A stretch of DNA of 64,000 nt from Arthrobacter sp. PAMC25284. Its GTDB lineage: Bacteria > Actinomycetota > Actinomycetes > Actinomycetales > Micrococcaceae. A program made the position numbers and the translations under genes. Positions 20,592 through 29,360 of the stretch are shown here, in pieces. The first letter of the stretch is position 1. Each line of letters starts with the position of its first letter. The stretch spans positions 3,472,001 to 3,536,000 of the forward strand of contig NZ_CP080382.1 in the NCBI RefSeq assembly GCF_019443425.1. Reading direction: 5' to 3'. The notes beneath the pieces were generated by a model. That model was not told the origin of the DNA. It worked only from the letters and a program-made list of their open reading frames with translations, and did not search any database.

Positions 20592-21581
20592 CTATTCGGG
20601 CCAGGGCTCCGGCTCGTAGTCCTCGTCCACGTAGTCGATCTCGGTGGGGAGACCTGCCGCCATCACTTCCAGTTGATCGGTGAGTTCGAGGTCGCAAACG
20701 CTGCACTCAAAATGCGTGACACCCATCCGGCTGTAGTAGGTGACGCCACCGTCGTAATGATCCGCGTCGACCCCGCACTCAAGGATCATTCCGATGGCTT
20801 TTCCGGTGTATCCGCAGGCCGGGCACTTCTGATCTTCGTCGTGCTCGATGAACGTGCGCGAACGCCCCGACATCGCTTTCAGGATCGTCTCCACGGAGGA
20901 AGCCGGCAGACTTCCCCGAAGTTCCCTCAGGCGCAGCTTCGCCGCGGCGATCTTGGCGTGGACGATCTCCTCCGACTGCTCGACTTCAGCACGGGCGATG
21001 CCGCGCGCCAGCTCATCCAGTTCTGCACCCCACCATCGGTCGGCCGGCCGATCGTAGTGATGCCGCACGAACTCAGCGAAGCGAACCATGGGACGCACCG
21101 CCGACCGCAGCGTGTTCTGGTCCACCACTCCCATGTGGGCTGACCCGTTGCGGACCCAGAAGACGGCGTTGTCGGCGGGGAGCCAGGGCGGCGCCATCTT
21201 AAGCTGCTTCAATCGTTCGATGCTCTTGCCGGCGTCCAAGGACTTCACCGTAACCGCGTCCGGCCGGTTGAACCCGGGAGCTGTTGCTCCAGAGAACTTC
21301 AGGATCGACCCGACGTCGGGAGTGGCGCACAACAGCAACGTGGGTGAGACGGAAGCGAGAAGCGATTTGGCGAGAAGCTCAACGGCTGACCCCACGCTGA
21401 AGGCTGCGTCCAACATCTCGAACTCATCCGTTGACGTGTACAGCTTCAGCGCGCGCCGGGCGTGCCGCCGGCCAACTTGGTGGAGATGTGCCGCCAGATC
21501 GCCGTGGCTCCGAAAGCTGTCGCCGAATGGCCACTCAGCATTCTCGGACCCTTCTGCATAGCCACGGCTGGGAGTATCCAT
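20592..21581 (-). CDS. HEPN-like protein with C-terminal zinc ribbon
   Basis: This 329-residue protein has a helix with the HEPN look (AFSVGSAVELLAKSLLA, about residues 60-76), then FWVRNGSAHMG. The latter gives R144-N-x-x-x-H149, the Rx4-6H signature of HEPN ribonucleases and abortive-infection toxins. The C-terminus has two CxxC pairs, C253/C256 (CPACGYTG) and C293/C296 (CSVCDL), expected to bind zinc. HEPN proteins commonly cut RNA in response to infection or as toxins; here the ribbon may bind nucleic acid or the nuclease encoded 65 bases downstream. The start is the ATG at 21,581. A second HEPN gene is transcribed divergently from a shared 150-base region. The family call is by eye and not certain. 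Confidence 0.6.
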   Translation of the reverse strand: MDTPSRGYAEGSENAEWPFGDSFRSHGDLAAHLHQVGRRHARRALKLYTSTDEFEMLDAAFSVGSAVELLAKSLLASVSPTLLLCATPDVGSILKFSGATAPGFNRPDAVTVKSLDAGKSIERLKQLKMAPPWLPADNAVFWVRNGSAHMGVVDQNTLRSAVRPMVRFAEFVRHHYDRPADRWWGAELDELARGIARAEVEQSEEIVHAKIAAAKLRLRELRGSLPASSVETILKAMSGRSRTFIEHDEDQKCPACGYTGKAIGMILECGVDADHYDGGVTYYSRMGVTHFECSVCDLELTDQLEVMAAGLPTEIDYVDEDYEPEPWPE

Positions 21582-21731
21582 CCGACCAGCCTATGTTCTG
21601 CCGATCCGGCTCCCTCGGAGGCGCGTCCGCGACCCAGAAAGACAGTCCTACATGCCGGTGTCAGCGCCCGTCCGCATAAGCTGAAGCACGAGAACATCAA
21701 CTGCGAGCTGGGCAATCACAAGGGGAATGAT

Positions 21732-22595
21732 TTGAGCGATTACGGCGAGGATTATTTGCGACGCTTACTCGACGCTGTTCGACGCTTTGAAACGGCCTTC
21801 GGTGCATGGATGGAAACGCAACAAGAATCTGACCACCTTTCTTCTCGGGGTCTTCTTCCAACCGTATGGACCAAAGACGGACAAGACTCTGATCTCGTGC
21901 GCCGCCTCGAACTCGATGTCGCAGAGGCCGCAGGGTTGGCCGCACGCGCAGTCGCAGTCACTGGGGCGTACATTTCTGTCGCAGGGCTTGGTGTCATCGA
22001 CCCAATTTCCAACTGGTCATTCATGTCATCACCTAAGGCCCCGCTAGCACCACGTGATATTCGAATGACGATGGCGAACGTCAAAGGCCGACTCGAGGCA
22101 ATGCTCACCGACGCGCAAGCCACCGCGGACTCGAGTCTGCCAAGCTTTTCACCGGCTCAGCTTCACCACGTCATCTGGGCGGGGGCAGCTGCACACTGGA
22201 CGACTCACCAGTACCGAGTGGCTGTACGCGAAGCCGCTGAAGGGCTGACCGTTTATTGGAAGCAGAAGCTCAAACGCAACGACGTAGACGACACTGTGTT
22301 CTGGCAACAGACCCTGTCAGCAGGCGAGGCGGTTGACGGCAAACCCAAACTCGCTTGGCCCGGCCCCGCCGACGATAAGACGGCCAAGAGCATGCGGGGT
22401 GGTCTTGAACCCCTTGCAAAATCATTGAACGCTCTGGCCACCGGCCTGAACCTGACCGTCCGGAATGTTACTACTCACACTCGAGACGAGCTCACCGAGC
22501 AGCAAGCAATGGAGCGCCTTGCCGCCTACAGCTTTCTTGCCCATCTGCTCGACCAGTGCCAGATAGACCGCTTCGAGGATGATCCCGTCCGGTGA
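21732..22595 (+). CDS. HEPN protein of the Ymh/TIGR02391 type
   Basis: The start chosen is the TTG at 21,732, five bases after AAGGGGA (21,720-21,726); the open frame continues upstream but would overlap the divergent gene. The protein has 287 residues. The last 130 residues match the Ymh-type HEPN domain: HQYRVAVREAAEGLTVYW begins it, and LTVRNVTTHTRDELTEQQA contains R244-N-x-x-x-H249, followed by the final helix ERLAAYSFLAHLLDQCQI. Such domains occur in phage, plasmid and defence loci and several are RNA-cutting toxins. The N-terminal half is helical and unrecognised. Its divergent pairing with another HEPN gene and a nuclease suggests a shared defence function. Confidence 0.7.
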   Translation: MSDYGEDYLRRLLDAVRRFETAFGAWMETQQESDHLSSRGLLPTVWTKDGQDSDLVRRLELDVAEAAGLAARAVAVTGAYISVAGLGVIDPISNWSFMSSPKAPLAPRDIRMTMANVKGRLEAMLTDAQATADSSLPSFSPAQLHHVIWAGAAAHWTTHQYRVAVREAAEGLTVYWKQKLKRNDVDDTVFWQQTLSAGEAVDGKPKLAWPGPADDKTAKSMRGGLEPLAKSLNALATGLNLTVRNVTTHTRDELTEQQAMERLAAYSFLAHLLDQCQIDRFEDDPVR

Positions 22596-22724
22596 AGCAT
22601 GGCTCCTGGGGAATTTATCGCGCCCGCCCGGCAGCAGCGCGTGCAGGTCCTGGATGTGGCGGAAGGCTGGGAGTCCGCTTGCATGGCGTACCCGTCTGGC
22701 ACCACGACAAAATGAAGGCGACAA

Positions 22725-23606
22725 ATGGCTAAGAAAAGATTCGATGTTGAAGTTCCCGACGGACAGCATCTCGGGTTTTCAAGAGACACTGATGGTGCGT
22801 ACCGCGCGCATCTCTTTGACAATGAAACGAACGATCTCGTGGGTCATGCGGAGCTATTCGAGCCCGACGAGGACGACGCCGGTTCGCCGAACATTCAGTA
22901 CGTGTATGTTTCGGATCCGGGAGCAGCAGAAGGCCGCGAGCTTACAGACGAGGAACTCGCCGAGGCGCTTGAGGCCCTGGTTCGCCTTGGAATCATCGTT
23001 GCGACGCTTGCGGCTGCAGCTGCGCCGCACGTCAAAAGATGGTTGCATTACATAGCGATTCCGACCATGAAGTCAACGAGTGATAATGCGCTCCTGGCCA
23101 TGAAGTCGGCGAGCGATACTGCGCTCCTGACTATGAAGTCGACGTGGAACAGATTCATCGGAACTCGGAACGTCGAGCGCGGGGCCGCCCCTGCTGAAAT
23201 GGTTCCCGCGACTGAACCTGTGCGTGCAGATTCCTCGACAGAACTGGAAGTTGCGTTCCAAGACTATCGAGCCCGCATGGGCAGCGCAGAGGCACGGGAA
23301 CGCTTTGTTGGGGCTCTACTCGCCAGGGCATTTAGCGAAGAGCAAATGAGAATGCTGCGCAATGCCAAAATCGAGGACGATGGTCCAGCCGGCTTGACAG
23401 CCGCAATGGAGGCACTTACGCCGCAGCAGGTCGGGGAGACCATCACCTTGATGCTTGAGAAGAACCCGTCGCTGCTCGACCGTGAGCCCTTGGCTGAGCT
23501 CGGGACGATTCTCGGGGGAAGTCGAGCCGATGGCGAGTATGTGCCGCTGAGAGTCGAAAGGATGAAAGAGGTATCGCGCTTGAGGGGTGGACAGTTGGGA
23601 TCTTAG
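22725..23606 (+). CDS. Hypothetical protein with a membrane segment and short tandem repeats
   Basis: This 293-residue protein starts at the ATG at 22,725 after GAAGG. A hydrophobic helix lies at about residues 86-102 (VRLGIIVATLAAAAAPHV), so it may be anchored in the membrane. It is followed by an 11-residue repeat in tandem: MKSTSDNALLA, MKSASDTALLT and a partial MKSTWNRF (bases 23,069-23,158). The C-terminal 130 residues are helical and acidic (LEVAFQDYRARMGSAEARER). No family is recognised. It follows the HEPN gene in the same direction after 129 bases; a membrane-associated effector or an immunity protein are both possible, without direct evidence. Confidence 0.6.
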   Translation: MAKKRFDVEVPDGQHLGFSRDTDGAYRAHLFDNETNDLVGHAELFEPDEDDAGSPNIQYVYVSDPGAAEGRELTDEELAEALEALVRLGIIVATLAAAAAPHVKRWLHYIAIPTMKSTSDNALLAMKSASDTALLTMKSTWNRFIGTRNVERGAAPAEMVPATEPVRADSSTELEVAFQDYRARMGSAEARERFVGALLARAFSEEQMRMLRNAKIEDDGPAGLTAAMEALTPQQVGETITLMLEKNPSLLDREPLAELGTILGGSRADGEYVPLRVERMKEVSRLRGGQLGS

Positions 23607-24086
23607 TTAGGAGAAGACCTCACGCCCGAATGCATCACAGAACGCACTGGGCGCACCCTTGCCGTGGTCCAGGCAAAGGGTGCCCGCGTAACCAGACTCC
23701 CCCTCAACGGTGGCAAGGGACCAGTGCAACTGGGCAGCGCCATGGACGACACGTTTACGACACGCATTGAACGGGAACTGCCGGGAACACGCGGGTAGGA
23801 TTTCAACATCAATAGCTGCAAAATTGCTGGTCGGGAACGCTTTTTGGGCATCCCCGGGAACGCGCGGGATACCCCGCCGCGATAAGCGGGCGTCGTCGAT
23901 TCGAATCCCTTGGCACGGCTAGAACCAAGACAAGTCCGCCAAGGACGTATGTCGAGAGTATGAGCGCCTATGGACGACTGCTCATGGCCGGGCACGAAGG
24001 TGCGCCGCGGCGATCAGAACGCCGCACCAGGCCAAGAATGGGACATGCCTCCTTCAGAACTGAACCGTCGGAGTCTTGGTCTGCGG
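23607..24086. other. Stretch with a probable gene fragment and two related GC repeats
   Basis: From 23,613 to 23,798 the + strand reads without stops as LTPECITERTGRTLAVVQAK and on to IERELPGTRG before TAG. This looks like a real C-terminus, but no start codon or upstream part exists. CCGGGAACACGCGGG (23,781-23,795) is nearly repeated at 23,854-23,868. A tRNA-like word (TTCGAATCCC) near 23,898 has no pairing T-stem. Together these suggest a recombination scar next to the integrase. Confidence 0.35.
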
Positions 24087-25433
24087 TCAGCTCGGGCCCG
24101 GGTCCGCTGACGGCTTGTCCCGCCTGTACATGACGCCTGCCAGATGCTCGCTGCTGTCTGGCGCCTCCTGCCTCTCTCGCAGATAGGAGCGAATAGTTAC
24201 AGCCGTGCGACTGTGTCCCAGTTGCCGGGCGGCTACGTCGATTGAAACCGTTTCGCCGATGAAGGTGCCGACAGAGCGTCGGAACGTGTGGGGCGTTGCA
24301 GTCGCAATGTCGCAGGACTGCCGGCGTTCTTGTTTCCTTCCCCTGACTTCTTGCTCCTCTTCAGGGAGGTCGTAGGCGATCTCAAGTTCCTGTCGGACTA
24401 TGCGCCAGCGGCGACGGAAGTTGTTCAGTTGCATCCATTTGCCGCCCCGGGCAGGGAATATAGCCCCGTTAGGATTGCTGCGCCGTTCGATGGCCCTCCG
24501 GGCGCGGAGCATGGCCGCCACGTCCGGGCTGATCCGAAGATCGAGAATCTTGTCGCTTGTCTTCCCGTAGTCGTGGCGAAGCATGGGGCGTCCTTTCTCC
24601 CATCCCACCTTGCCGTTGATCTGAACCCAATAAGAGCCGTCATCCGGTTCGTCGATCCAGACGTCCTCCCACCTCAGGGCAAGAAGCTCTGAAATTCTCA
24701 TGCCGGTTGCCAGCAGCAATTCCACGCCGTCGGGGATGTCCAGGTTCTGCCGGGGTCCCGGCCGCGTGTTCTTCAGCTGATCTTCTCCGTGCTTGCGCAC
24801 GGCAATCAGAACGCTTGCCATGTCCTCCTTCTCGACTATCAAAACCGGCTTCTTGCGAGGCCGCGGCAACGATGCGACCTGCCTTACTGGGTTCCCAGGA
24901 ATCAGACCCAGACCGGCGCACCAAGTGAGGATGTTTGAGAGGATCACACGGTTATGTTCGGCCTTGGCGTAATAGCGGCCGCCGTCGACGATCCCGTGCA
25001 AAAAGTCGGCGCAGGTTCTGATGTCGATGTCACCCACCGCAAGGCCTCCCAGCGCAGGCACAATGTCGGCCCTCGCCATGCGGGTGTACTCATAGGCCGT
25101 ACTGGCACGCAGTCTGAGGCCACCGGACTCGACATACGAGATCCAGTTCTCAACGACCTCGGCAAACGGTGCTTCTGATCCTTCCTGCAGCTTCCGGCTC
25201 ATCTTTTCCTTAGCGGCCGTTGCTTTTGCTTCATCCTCCGCAGCCATCGCCTGAAAGACAGCGAGAAGCGCGTCCTCAGCTTTGCGTGCTGTCGTACCCG
25301 TTCGCATTCGCTGGATGAGTTCCGTGCCGTCCAAGGTCTTGTACCGTCCGCTGGCCAGGTACCGACCGTCGGGTTGCTTCTTGGCCCTGGGTATTTTGCC
25401 CCAAGAACCGGGGCGCGTCTGGTGATTGGCCAT
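24087..25433 (-). CDS. Tyrosine integrase of a genomic island
   Basis: This 448-residue integrase has an N-terminal arm-binding region (GSWGKIPRAKKQPDGRYLAS), a core-binding domain (VENWISYVESGGLRLRASTA) and the catalytic domain. The catalytic residues lie in LLLATGMRISELLAL (Arg), HTFRRSVGTF (HxxR), LGHSRTAVT (His) and SYLRE (Tyr). It belongs with actinophage and ICE integrases that insert into tRNA genes. Its ATG at 25,433 overlaps the excisionase stop as TAATG, so the two are translationally coupled. A tRNA 3'-end sequence 435 bases upstream is a good candidate for its attachment site. Confidence 0.9.
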   Translation of the reverse strand: MANHQTRPGSWGKIPRAKKQPDGRYLASGRYKTLDGTELIQRMRTGTTARKAEDALLAVFQAMAAEDEAKATAAKEKMSRKLQEGSEAPFAEVVENWISYVESGGLRLRASTAYEYTRMARADIVPALGGLAVGDIDIRTCADFLHGIVDGGRYYAKAEHNRVILSNILTWCAGLGLIPGNPVRQVASLPRPRKKPVLIVEKEDMASVLIAVRKHGEDQLKNTRPGPRQNLDIPDGVELLLATGMRISELLALRWEDVWIDEPDDGSYWVQINGKVGWEKGRPMLRHDYGKTSDKILDLRISPDVAAMLRARRAIERRSNPNGAIFPARGGKWMQLNNFRRRWRIVRQELEIAYDLPEEEQEVRGRKQERRQSCDIATATPHTFRRSVGTFIGETVSIDVAARQLGHSRTAVTIRSYLRERQEAPDSSEHLAGVMYRRDKPSADPGPS

Positions 25434-25663
25434 TATGCTGCCCTCGGGGCTACGCGCTGTGCCGCCAGCCACTCGGCCATGTCCTCAACCGCGTAGACCA
25501 CCGCGCCGTCCAATTGGCGGTAGTACACGGGCCCTTTGCGTTGTGCTGCCCAGTTGGCCAGCGTTCCGGGAGAGCGGCGCAGATATGCGGCCGCTTCCTC
25601 TCGTGTCATCAATTCCGACGGCATCCAGGAGGATCCGTTTCTCGCTTCGTCAGGTCGGTTCAT
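25433..25663 (-). CDS. Excisionase-like helix-turn-helix protein
   Basis: This is a 76-residue protein starting at the ATG at 25,663. It has an AlpA/MerR-like winged helix for DNA binding: LMTREEAAAYLRRSPGTLAN, then WAAQRKGPVYYRQLDGAVVY and the C-terminal helix VEDMAEWLAAQ. Such proteins help the integrase excise the island. The stop shares one base with the integrase start. The same reading frame is open far upstream, through the tRNA fragment and into a membrane-protein gene, which would mislead gene callers into one 466-residue chimera. Confidence 0.75.
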   Translation of the reverse strand: MNRPDEARNGSSWMPSELMTREEAAAYLRRSPGTLANWAAQRKGPVYYRQLDGAVVYAVEDMAEWLAAQRVAPRAA

Positions 25664-25867
25664 GGATTGCCCTATGCTGCGACTTTGACGACGGGCGTCA
25701 CTTTCTGCAGGCGGCAGGGAATAACACTTTGCATAACACTTTGGCTGTGAACGGACGTGAAGGGCCGGTATGCAGTTTCCCTTTCCGTGGAGCGAACTGC
25801 CGCGGATCCGCGGATGCGGGGCGATAAACGTGATTGGGCGTGAATCGGCGTTGTTCCGAGTTCCCAT

Positions 25868-25907
25868 CGAAGAGGTCAGGAGTTCGAATCTCCTTAGCTC
25901 CACAGAC
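25868..25907 (+). repeat. tRNA 3'-end fragment, probable attachment site
   Basis: The sequence contains a complete T-arm (AGGAG-TTCGAAT-CTCCT, a perfect 5-bp stem with a canonical loop) followed by a 7-base acceptor strand TAGCTCC and discriminator A. No anticodon or D arm precedes it, so it is not a tRNA gene but the piece an integrase leaves at an island end. It lies between the excisionase and the foreign membrane-protein gene. A diverged copy is at 26,988-27,028. Confidence 0.7.
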
Positions 25908-26827
25908 TTGAACCCGAGTTCGTCACAGGCCTTGTCCAATCGTGTTGCCAGCGACTTGTTGACGTGGTCAAAATTTGGGCGACGATTTGGCAACGGTTCG
26001 AAATTGTCGAGAATCTCTGGTCGAAGTTTCTGGGCTCCGCTCCAGTTCTCGAAGCAGATGGCGAACACACGCAGGCGGATGCGAAGGTCCTCGATCATGG
26101 CGGCACTTGTAGAGCTGCCGCTGCTTTCGGATTGCTGACCTTGGGGCGGATACAGGTCTTGGAGGGCCATGAGATCGGCACGTACTTTCGATAAAAGAAG
26201 AAGTACAGTGATGCCGTCCTCGGATGCACCAATCAAGGGTGTCCAGTCCCTCATCGCAGCCAAGAGTCTCCGGATCGACTGATCGATGAGTTTGTGCTCC
26301 CACGTTCCATTAGGGGCAACGCAGCGGACTGGCAGCTTGCGAGGGTCGCATTCGCCTATCAGGATTTCGCGGCCATTGCGGAGCCATCGCAGCGGCTTGC
26401 CCTGCATGTCCCATCGACCCCAATCCTGGGGCGCAATTTGGTCCGGGGGCAGCGGCTGAGATGTGATCGCAAGGGCAGCCTCAATATCGATGACGTGGTC
26501 CACGATCCCCCCTAGGCCAGCTCCCGAGAGGCCGTCTGCAAGCTCCAGTTGCCGCCGTTGTGCACTACGTTCGTACGCGAGGAAGACGAGTCCAACCAAG
26601 AGCAGCGATGAGAGCATACCTGCCAGTACCGAATGGTCAGCCCAGAATTTGTTCAAGACTTCGCTGGGCCAGTCAGTCAGGATCATCGCCAGCAATCCAA
26701 CAAAACACAAAACGGCGGTAGCAAAAGCAGCGCGGCCAGACAGATCGTTGGTTCGGACCTTGTGTGTCACAAAACCGATTCCAACCGCCGCAACGACTAT
26801 CGCTGCGCTATAGAGGATTTCAGGCAT
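25908..26827 (-). CDS. Membrane protein, 3' end apparently lost at the attachment site
   Basis: The start is the ATG at 26,827 after AAAGG. The N-terminus has three hydrophobic segments (LYSAAIVVAAVGIGFVTH, FATAVLCFVGLLAMIL and VLAGMLSSLLLVGLVFL), then about 230 soluble residues with WGRWDMQGKPLRWLRNGREI and a helical tail. The family is unknown to me. The frame has no stop before the tRNA fragment at 25,868-25,907 and runs on into the excisionase gene, so the natural C-terminus is missing or replaced. The gene sits between two copies of the attachment-like sequence, so it may be cargo of a second insertion. Confidence 0.5.
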
Positions 26828-26987
26828 CGGCAACCCTTTATCTGCTAGTTCGACTCGGGAATAGAACCCATCAAAGTGATGGATCGATGCTCAATTCTGC
26901 GTCTACATGCTTTGACTTGAACAGGGGAGATTCTCGATTGCGGGCCGGTGAATATGGGGTGGCGACAGCCCAAAAACCGCCTTCCTT

Positions 26988-27028
26988 TGAAGAGGAAGTC
27001 AGGAGCGAATCTATTTAGCTCCACAGAC
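26988..27028 (+). repeat. Decayed second copy of the tRNA-end attachment sequence
   Basis: Aligned with 25,868-25,907 this copy shares GAAGAGG, GTCAGGAG, CGAATCT and TTAGCTCCACAGAC. It has two extra bases before the core and lacks the TT of the T-loop, so the T-arm no longer folds. The two direct repeats enclose 1.1 kb. It marks the probable right border between the accessory island and core chromosome. Confidence 0.6.
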
Positions 27029-27106
27029 AAAGCTCGTTGACCCCGGAAACGCAGGGAAGGAGGGCTTTTCACTTCCCCGCTGAGGGCACACCGACAGGTC
27101 GGGGGA

Positions 27107-27842
27107 TCAGGGCCGCTTGTCGTTGGCAGCGGGGCGTGGAACGTTGTCCGGGCCAAGCTGGTCCAGGGAGTACCCGTCCGGATATACAGTCGATCCCGCC
27201 GTGCCCGGTATGAAGCGTGGGACCGTCGTCAGGGGGCGACGCCGGTGGACGGAGTTCCGGAGGGCAATTCCTGTTTTGAGGGCGCCCTGTGTTGCCCGCG
27301 TCGCGCGGGGGAGGCCAAGCGCGCCGGTGAGGCGGTCGTCGTCGAGCATCGTACTGATGATGTACTTCGCCAACGGGCGCAGCGGTGCGGGCAACCGGCT
27401 CTGGAAAACCTGGATGGTGGCGTCCATCAGACGCTGACCTGCAGGGGACGGCGCAACATGCGCGGCCTCGTAGCGGTCGAAAAATGCTTCGGCTTCAGAG
27501 TAGGTGGCGGGCATCGCTGTGATGTTCATCCGGGCACCGAGTTCGGTGAAGAAGCGTGCGGCAGCCCCTGTCACTGTCCAGACCGCAAGCGATGAGCTCG
27601 TAGAGGACCAGGGCCGTGTCGTAAGAACGCTTAATGGGGCGCTGCTGGATCTCCGCGTTCGCGTGGAGGGTCGCCGCGATGCTGGGAATGGCGAAGTTGC
27701 GGTAGTAGGAAAGGAAGAAACCGAGCTCCATGTCCGCCGCAAGATCGAAAAGAACCAGCCTCCGGAACGTGGTCTCCCAATCCGTCGGGGCGGCGTTCTC
27801 CTGGCAATGGAGGCTGGCGACAAGTGTGGGGTGGTACTTCAA
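27107..27842 (-). CDS. DUF2236 / MpaB-like oxygenase-family protein (one frameshift)
   Basis: The start is a TTG at 27,842 with GGAGGG about seven bases upstream. The first frame carries the family N-terminus (WETTFRRLVLFDLAADMELG, FFLSYYRNFAIPSIAATL, YDTALVLYELIACG). It changes frame near 27,565-27,568, where the + strand has CCCC; with one base removed it reads LDSDRAAARFFTELGARMNI and continues to the stop at 27,107. The family includes rubber oxygenase- and MpaB-like haem proteins, but many members have no known reaction. Restored length is about 244 residues, usual for the group. It is the first core gene right of the island. Confidence 0.7.
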
Positions 27843-28031
27843 GATGCCCTCCGAACGCCGTCCCTGAAGTTTACGCTCGAAAGCGGGGCGCCAGTGCTCC
27901 AGGTCGCTGGACAGAAGCTCGTCACGGAGGAGTCCGCGGACCGTCCCGGCCTGGATTTAGGCGCGGCTTCCCGCTGCAGCTAGGGTTTTCATTGGGTATC
28001 CGTCCATGTCAAGTATTCAACCCGGGGGAAC

Positions 28032-28424
28032 ATGACCAAGCGCATTGCGACCATCCTGGCCTTGCTGATGCTCCTGCTGACGGCCGCGTGCTCGGGCCCG
28101 GCGGGCGCGGGGGCGTCCAGTCAGGCCGCGAGCCAGCCTGCCTCGACCGTAACGGCCCTGCCTGACACTCTGCCCGCCCCCGACGCGGACGAACAGAAGG
28201 CCTTGCTGGCGGAGCTCTCCGGGATCAACCTGGAATTTACTGACGGGAAAACCGTCGAGGATGCCCGGCGGGTCTGCGGCAGCCTGCTTGGCGGAGTACC
28301 GCTCGACAGGCTCCTCGTCACGGTCACGGACCTGTTCAGCAGCGGCCGTGAGACTCCTGTCGCAGACGACGAGGAAGCCCGCCGGATCCTGCTCGTGATC
28401 GGGGCCAACGGCTTCTGCCGGTAA
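28032..28424 (+). CDS. Small secreted lipoprotein, DUF732-like
   Basis: The start ATG at 28,032 follows GGGGGAAC. The first 20 residues are a lipoprotein signal (ATILALLMLLLTAAC) with the lipid-carrying cysteine at position 20, then a Ser/Ala/Pro linker. The rest (130 residues in all) has two cysteines, in ARRVCGSLLGG and GANGFCR, which could form a disulphide, as in actinobacterial DUF732 proteins of unknown function. The protein should sit on the outer face of the membrane. Confidence 0.7.
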   Translation: MTKRIATILALLMLLLTAACSGPAGAGASSQAASQPASTVTALPDTLPAPDADEQKALLAELSGINLEFTDGKTVEDARRVCGSLLGGVPLDRLLVTVTDLFSSGRETPVADDEEARRILLVIGANGFCR

Positions 28425-28481
28425 GCCTCCGTCGACGCCCGCGGGGGCCGGGGGGCAGGGGCCCGGCTCTAAGATAGGACA

Positions 28482-29336
28482 GTGACAGAACAGAAAGCGT
28501 CGACGCACGACGGCGGCGAGCTGGCCGTGTACACCTACGGCAGCGACGACGCCCCCGGCGAGCGCCGCGTAGTCGTGGTCGGCGGGGCGTTCCTGACGGC
28601 GCTGATCTACCGGCCGTTCTCCATGGCCTTGGCCAAGGGGCTGGGGGAGGGGTGGGCCGTTGACGTTTATGACCGGCGCGGCCGCGGCAACTCCACTCCG
28701 CAGCCCGAGGACTATTCAATGGCAACCGAAATCGCCGATGTCCGGACTGTTCTGGACACCACCGGAGCGCGCAACCTTTTCGGACACAGCCTCGGCGGGT
28801 CCGTCGCCCTCAACGCGGTCCAGGAATTTGCCGGCAGCAGCCACGAACCGGCCAAGCTCGCCGTCTACGACGCCGCCGTGAACATCCAGGGCAGCATCGA
28901 CACAGACTGGCTCGCAGGATTCGAGGAGGCCGTCAACGCCGGCCGGATCGGTCTTGCCCTCGCCCGGATGCGGCGCGGCATGCAGCCGGGAACCGCCCTG
29001 GCCAGGGTTCCGGAGCCCGTCCTGGCAGGGCTGATGGCGCTTATGTCCCGCACCAGGGTGAACCGGCTGCTCACAGAACTGATGCCCAGCGCCGTCGGGG
29101 AGTTGAAGGCCGCTTACGACGAGGCCGAGGACGTCCGGGACTTCTCCGTCCTGCCGGCAAACACGCACTTTATGGTCGGCGGGAGGAGCCCTGCCTACTA
29201 CCGTGAGACCGCCAGACGGCTGCACGCCGCAGTCCCCGGCAGCACCCTCCGGACCTCACCGGAGGGTGCCCACGGATCCATTCCTGCGGCATTCAACGAG
29301 CTCGTATCAGATATTGCCGAGTACTACCGGGGCTGA
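28482..29336 (+). CDS. Alpha/beta-hydrolase
   Basis: This 284-residue protein has the alpha/beta-hydrolase fold pattern: the nucleophile elbow is FGHSLGGSVALN (Ser of GHSLG near residue 108), and the catalytic His is probably in SPEGAHGSIP near the C-terminus. The substrate is unknown. The GTG start at 28,482 lies close behind a good -10 box (TAAGAT, about 28,470), so the mRNA may be leaderless. It ends 24 bases before the YqeY-like gene, with which it may be co-transcribed. Confidence 0.85.
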   Translation: MTEQKASTHDGGELAVYTYGSDDAPGERRVVVVGGAFLTALIYRPFSMALAKGLGEGWAVDVYDRRGRGNSTPQPEDYSMATEIADVRTVLDTTGARNLFGHSLGGSVALNAVQEFAGSSHEPAKLAVYDAAVNIQGSIDTDWLAGFEEAVNAGRIGLALARMRRGMQPGTALARVPEPVLAGLMALMSRTRVNRLLTELMPSAVGELKAAYDEAEDVRDFSVLPANTHFMVGGRSPAYYRETARRLHAAVPGSTLRTSPEGAHGSIPAAFNELVSDIAEYYRG

Positions 29337-29360
29337 CCGCCCCGTGACCCAAGGAGCACC

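Noticed and set aside
23069..23158. CRISPR-like repeat array
   Set aside because: The repeats are contiguous without spacers and lie in frame inside a coding sequence.
23885..23925. Possible tRNA gene or attachment site (TTCGAATCCC followed by TTGGCACGG)
   Set aside because: The loop word is present, but the five bases on each side do not pair, and no anticodon or D arm precedes it.
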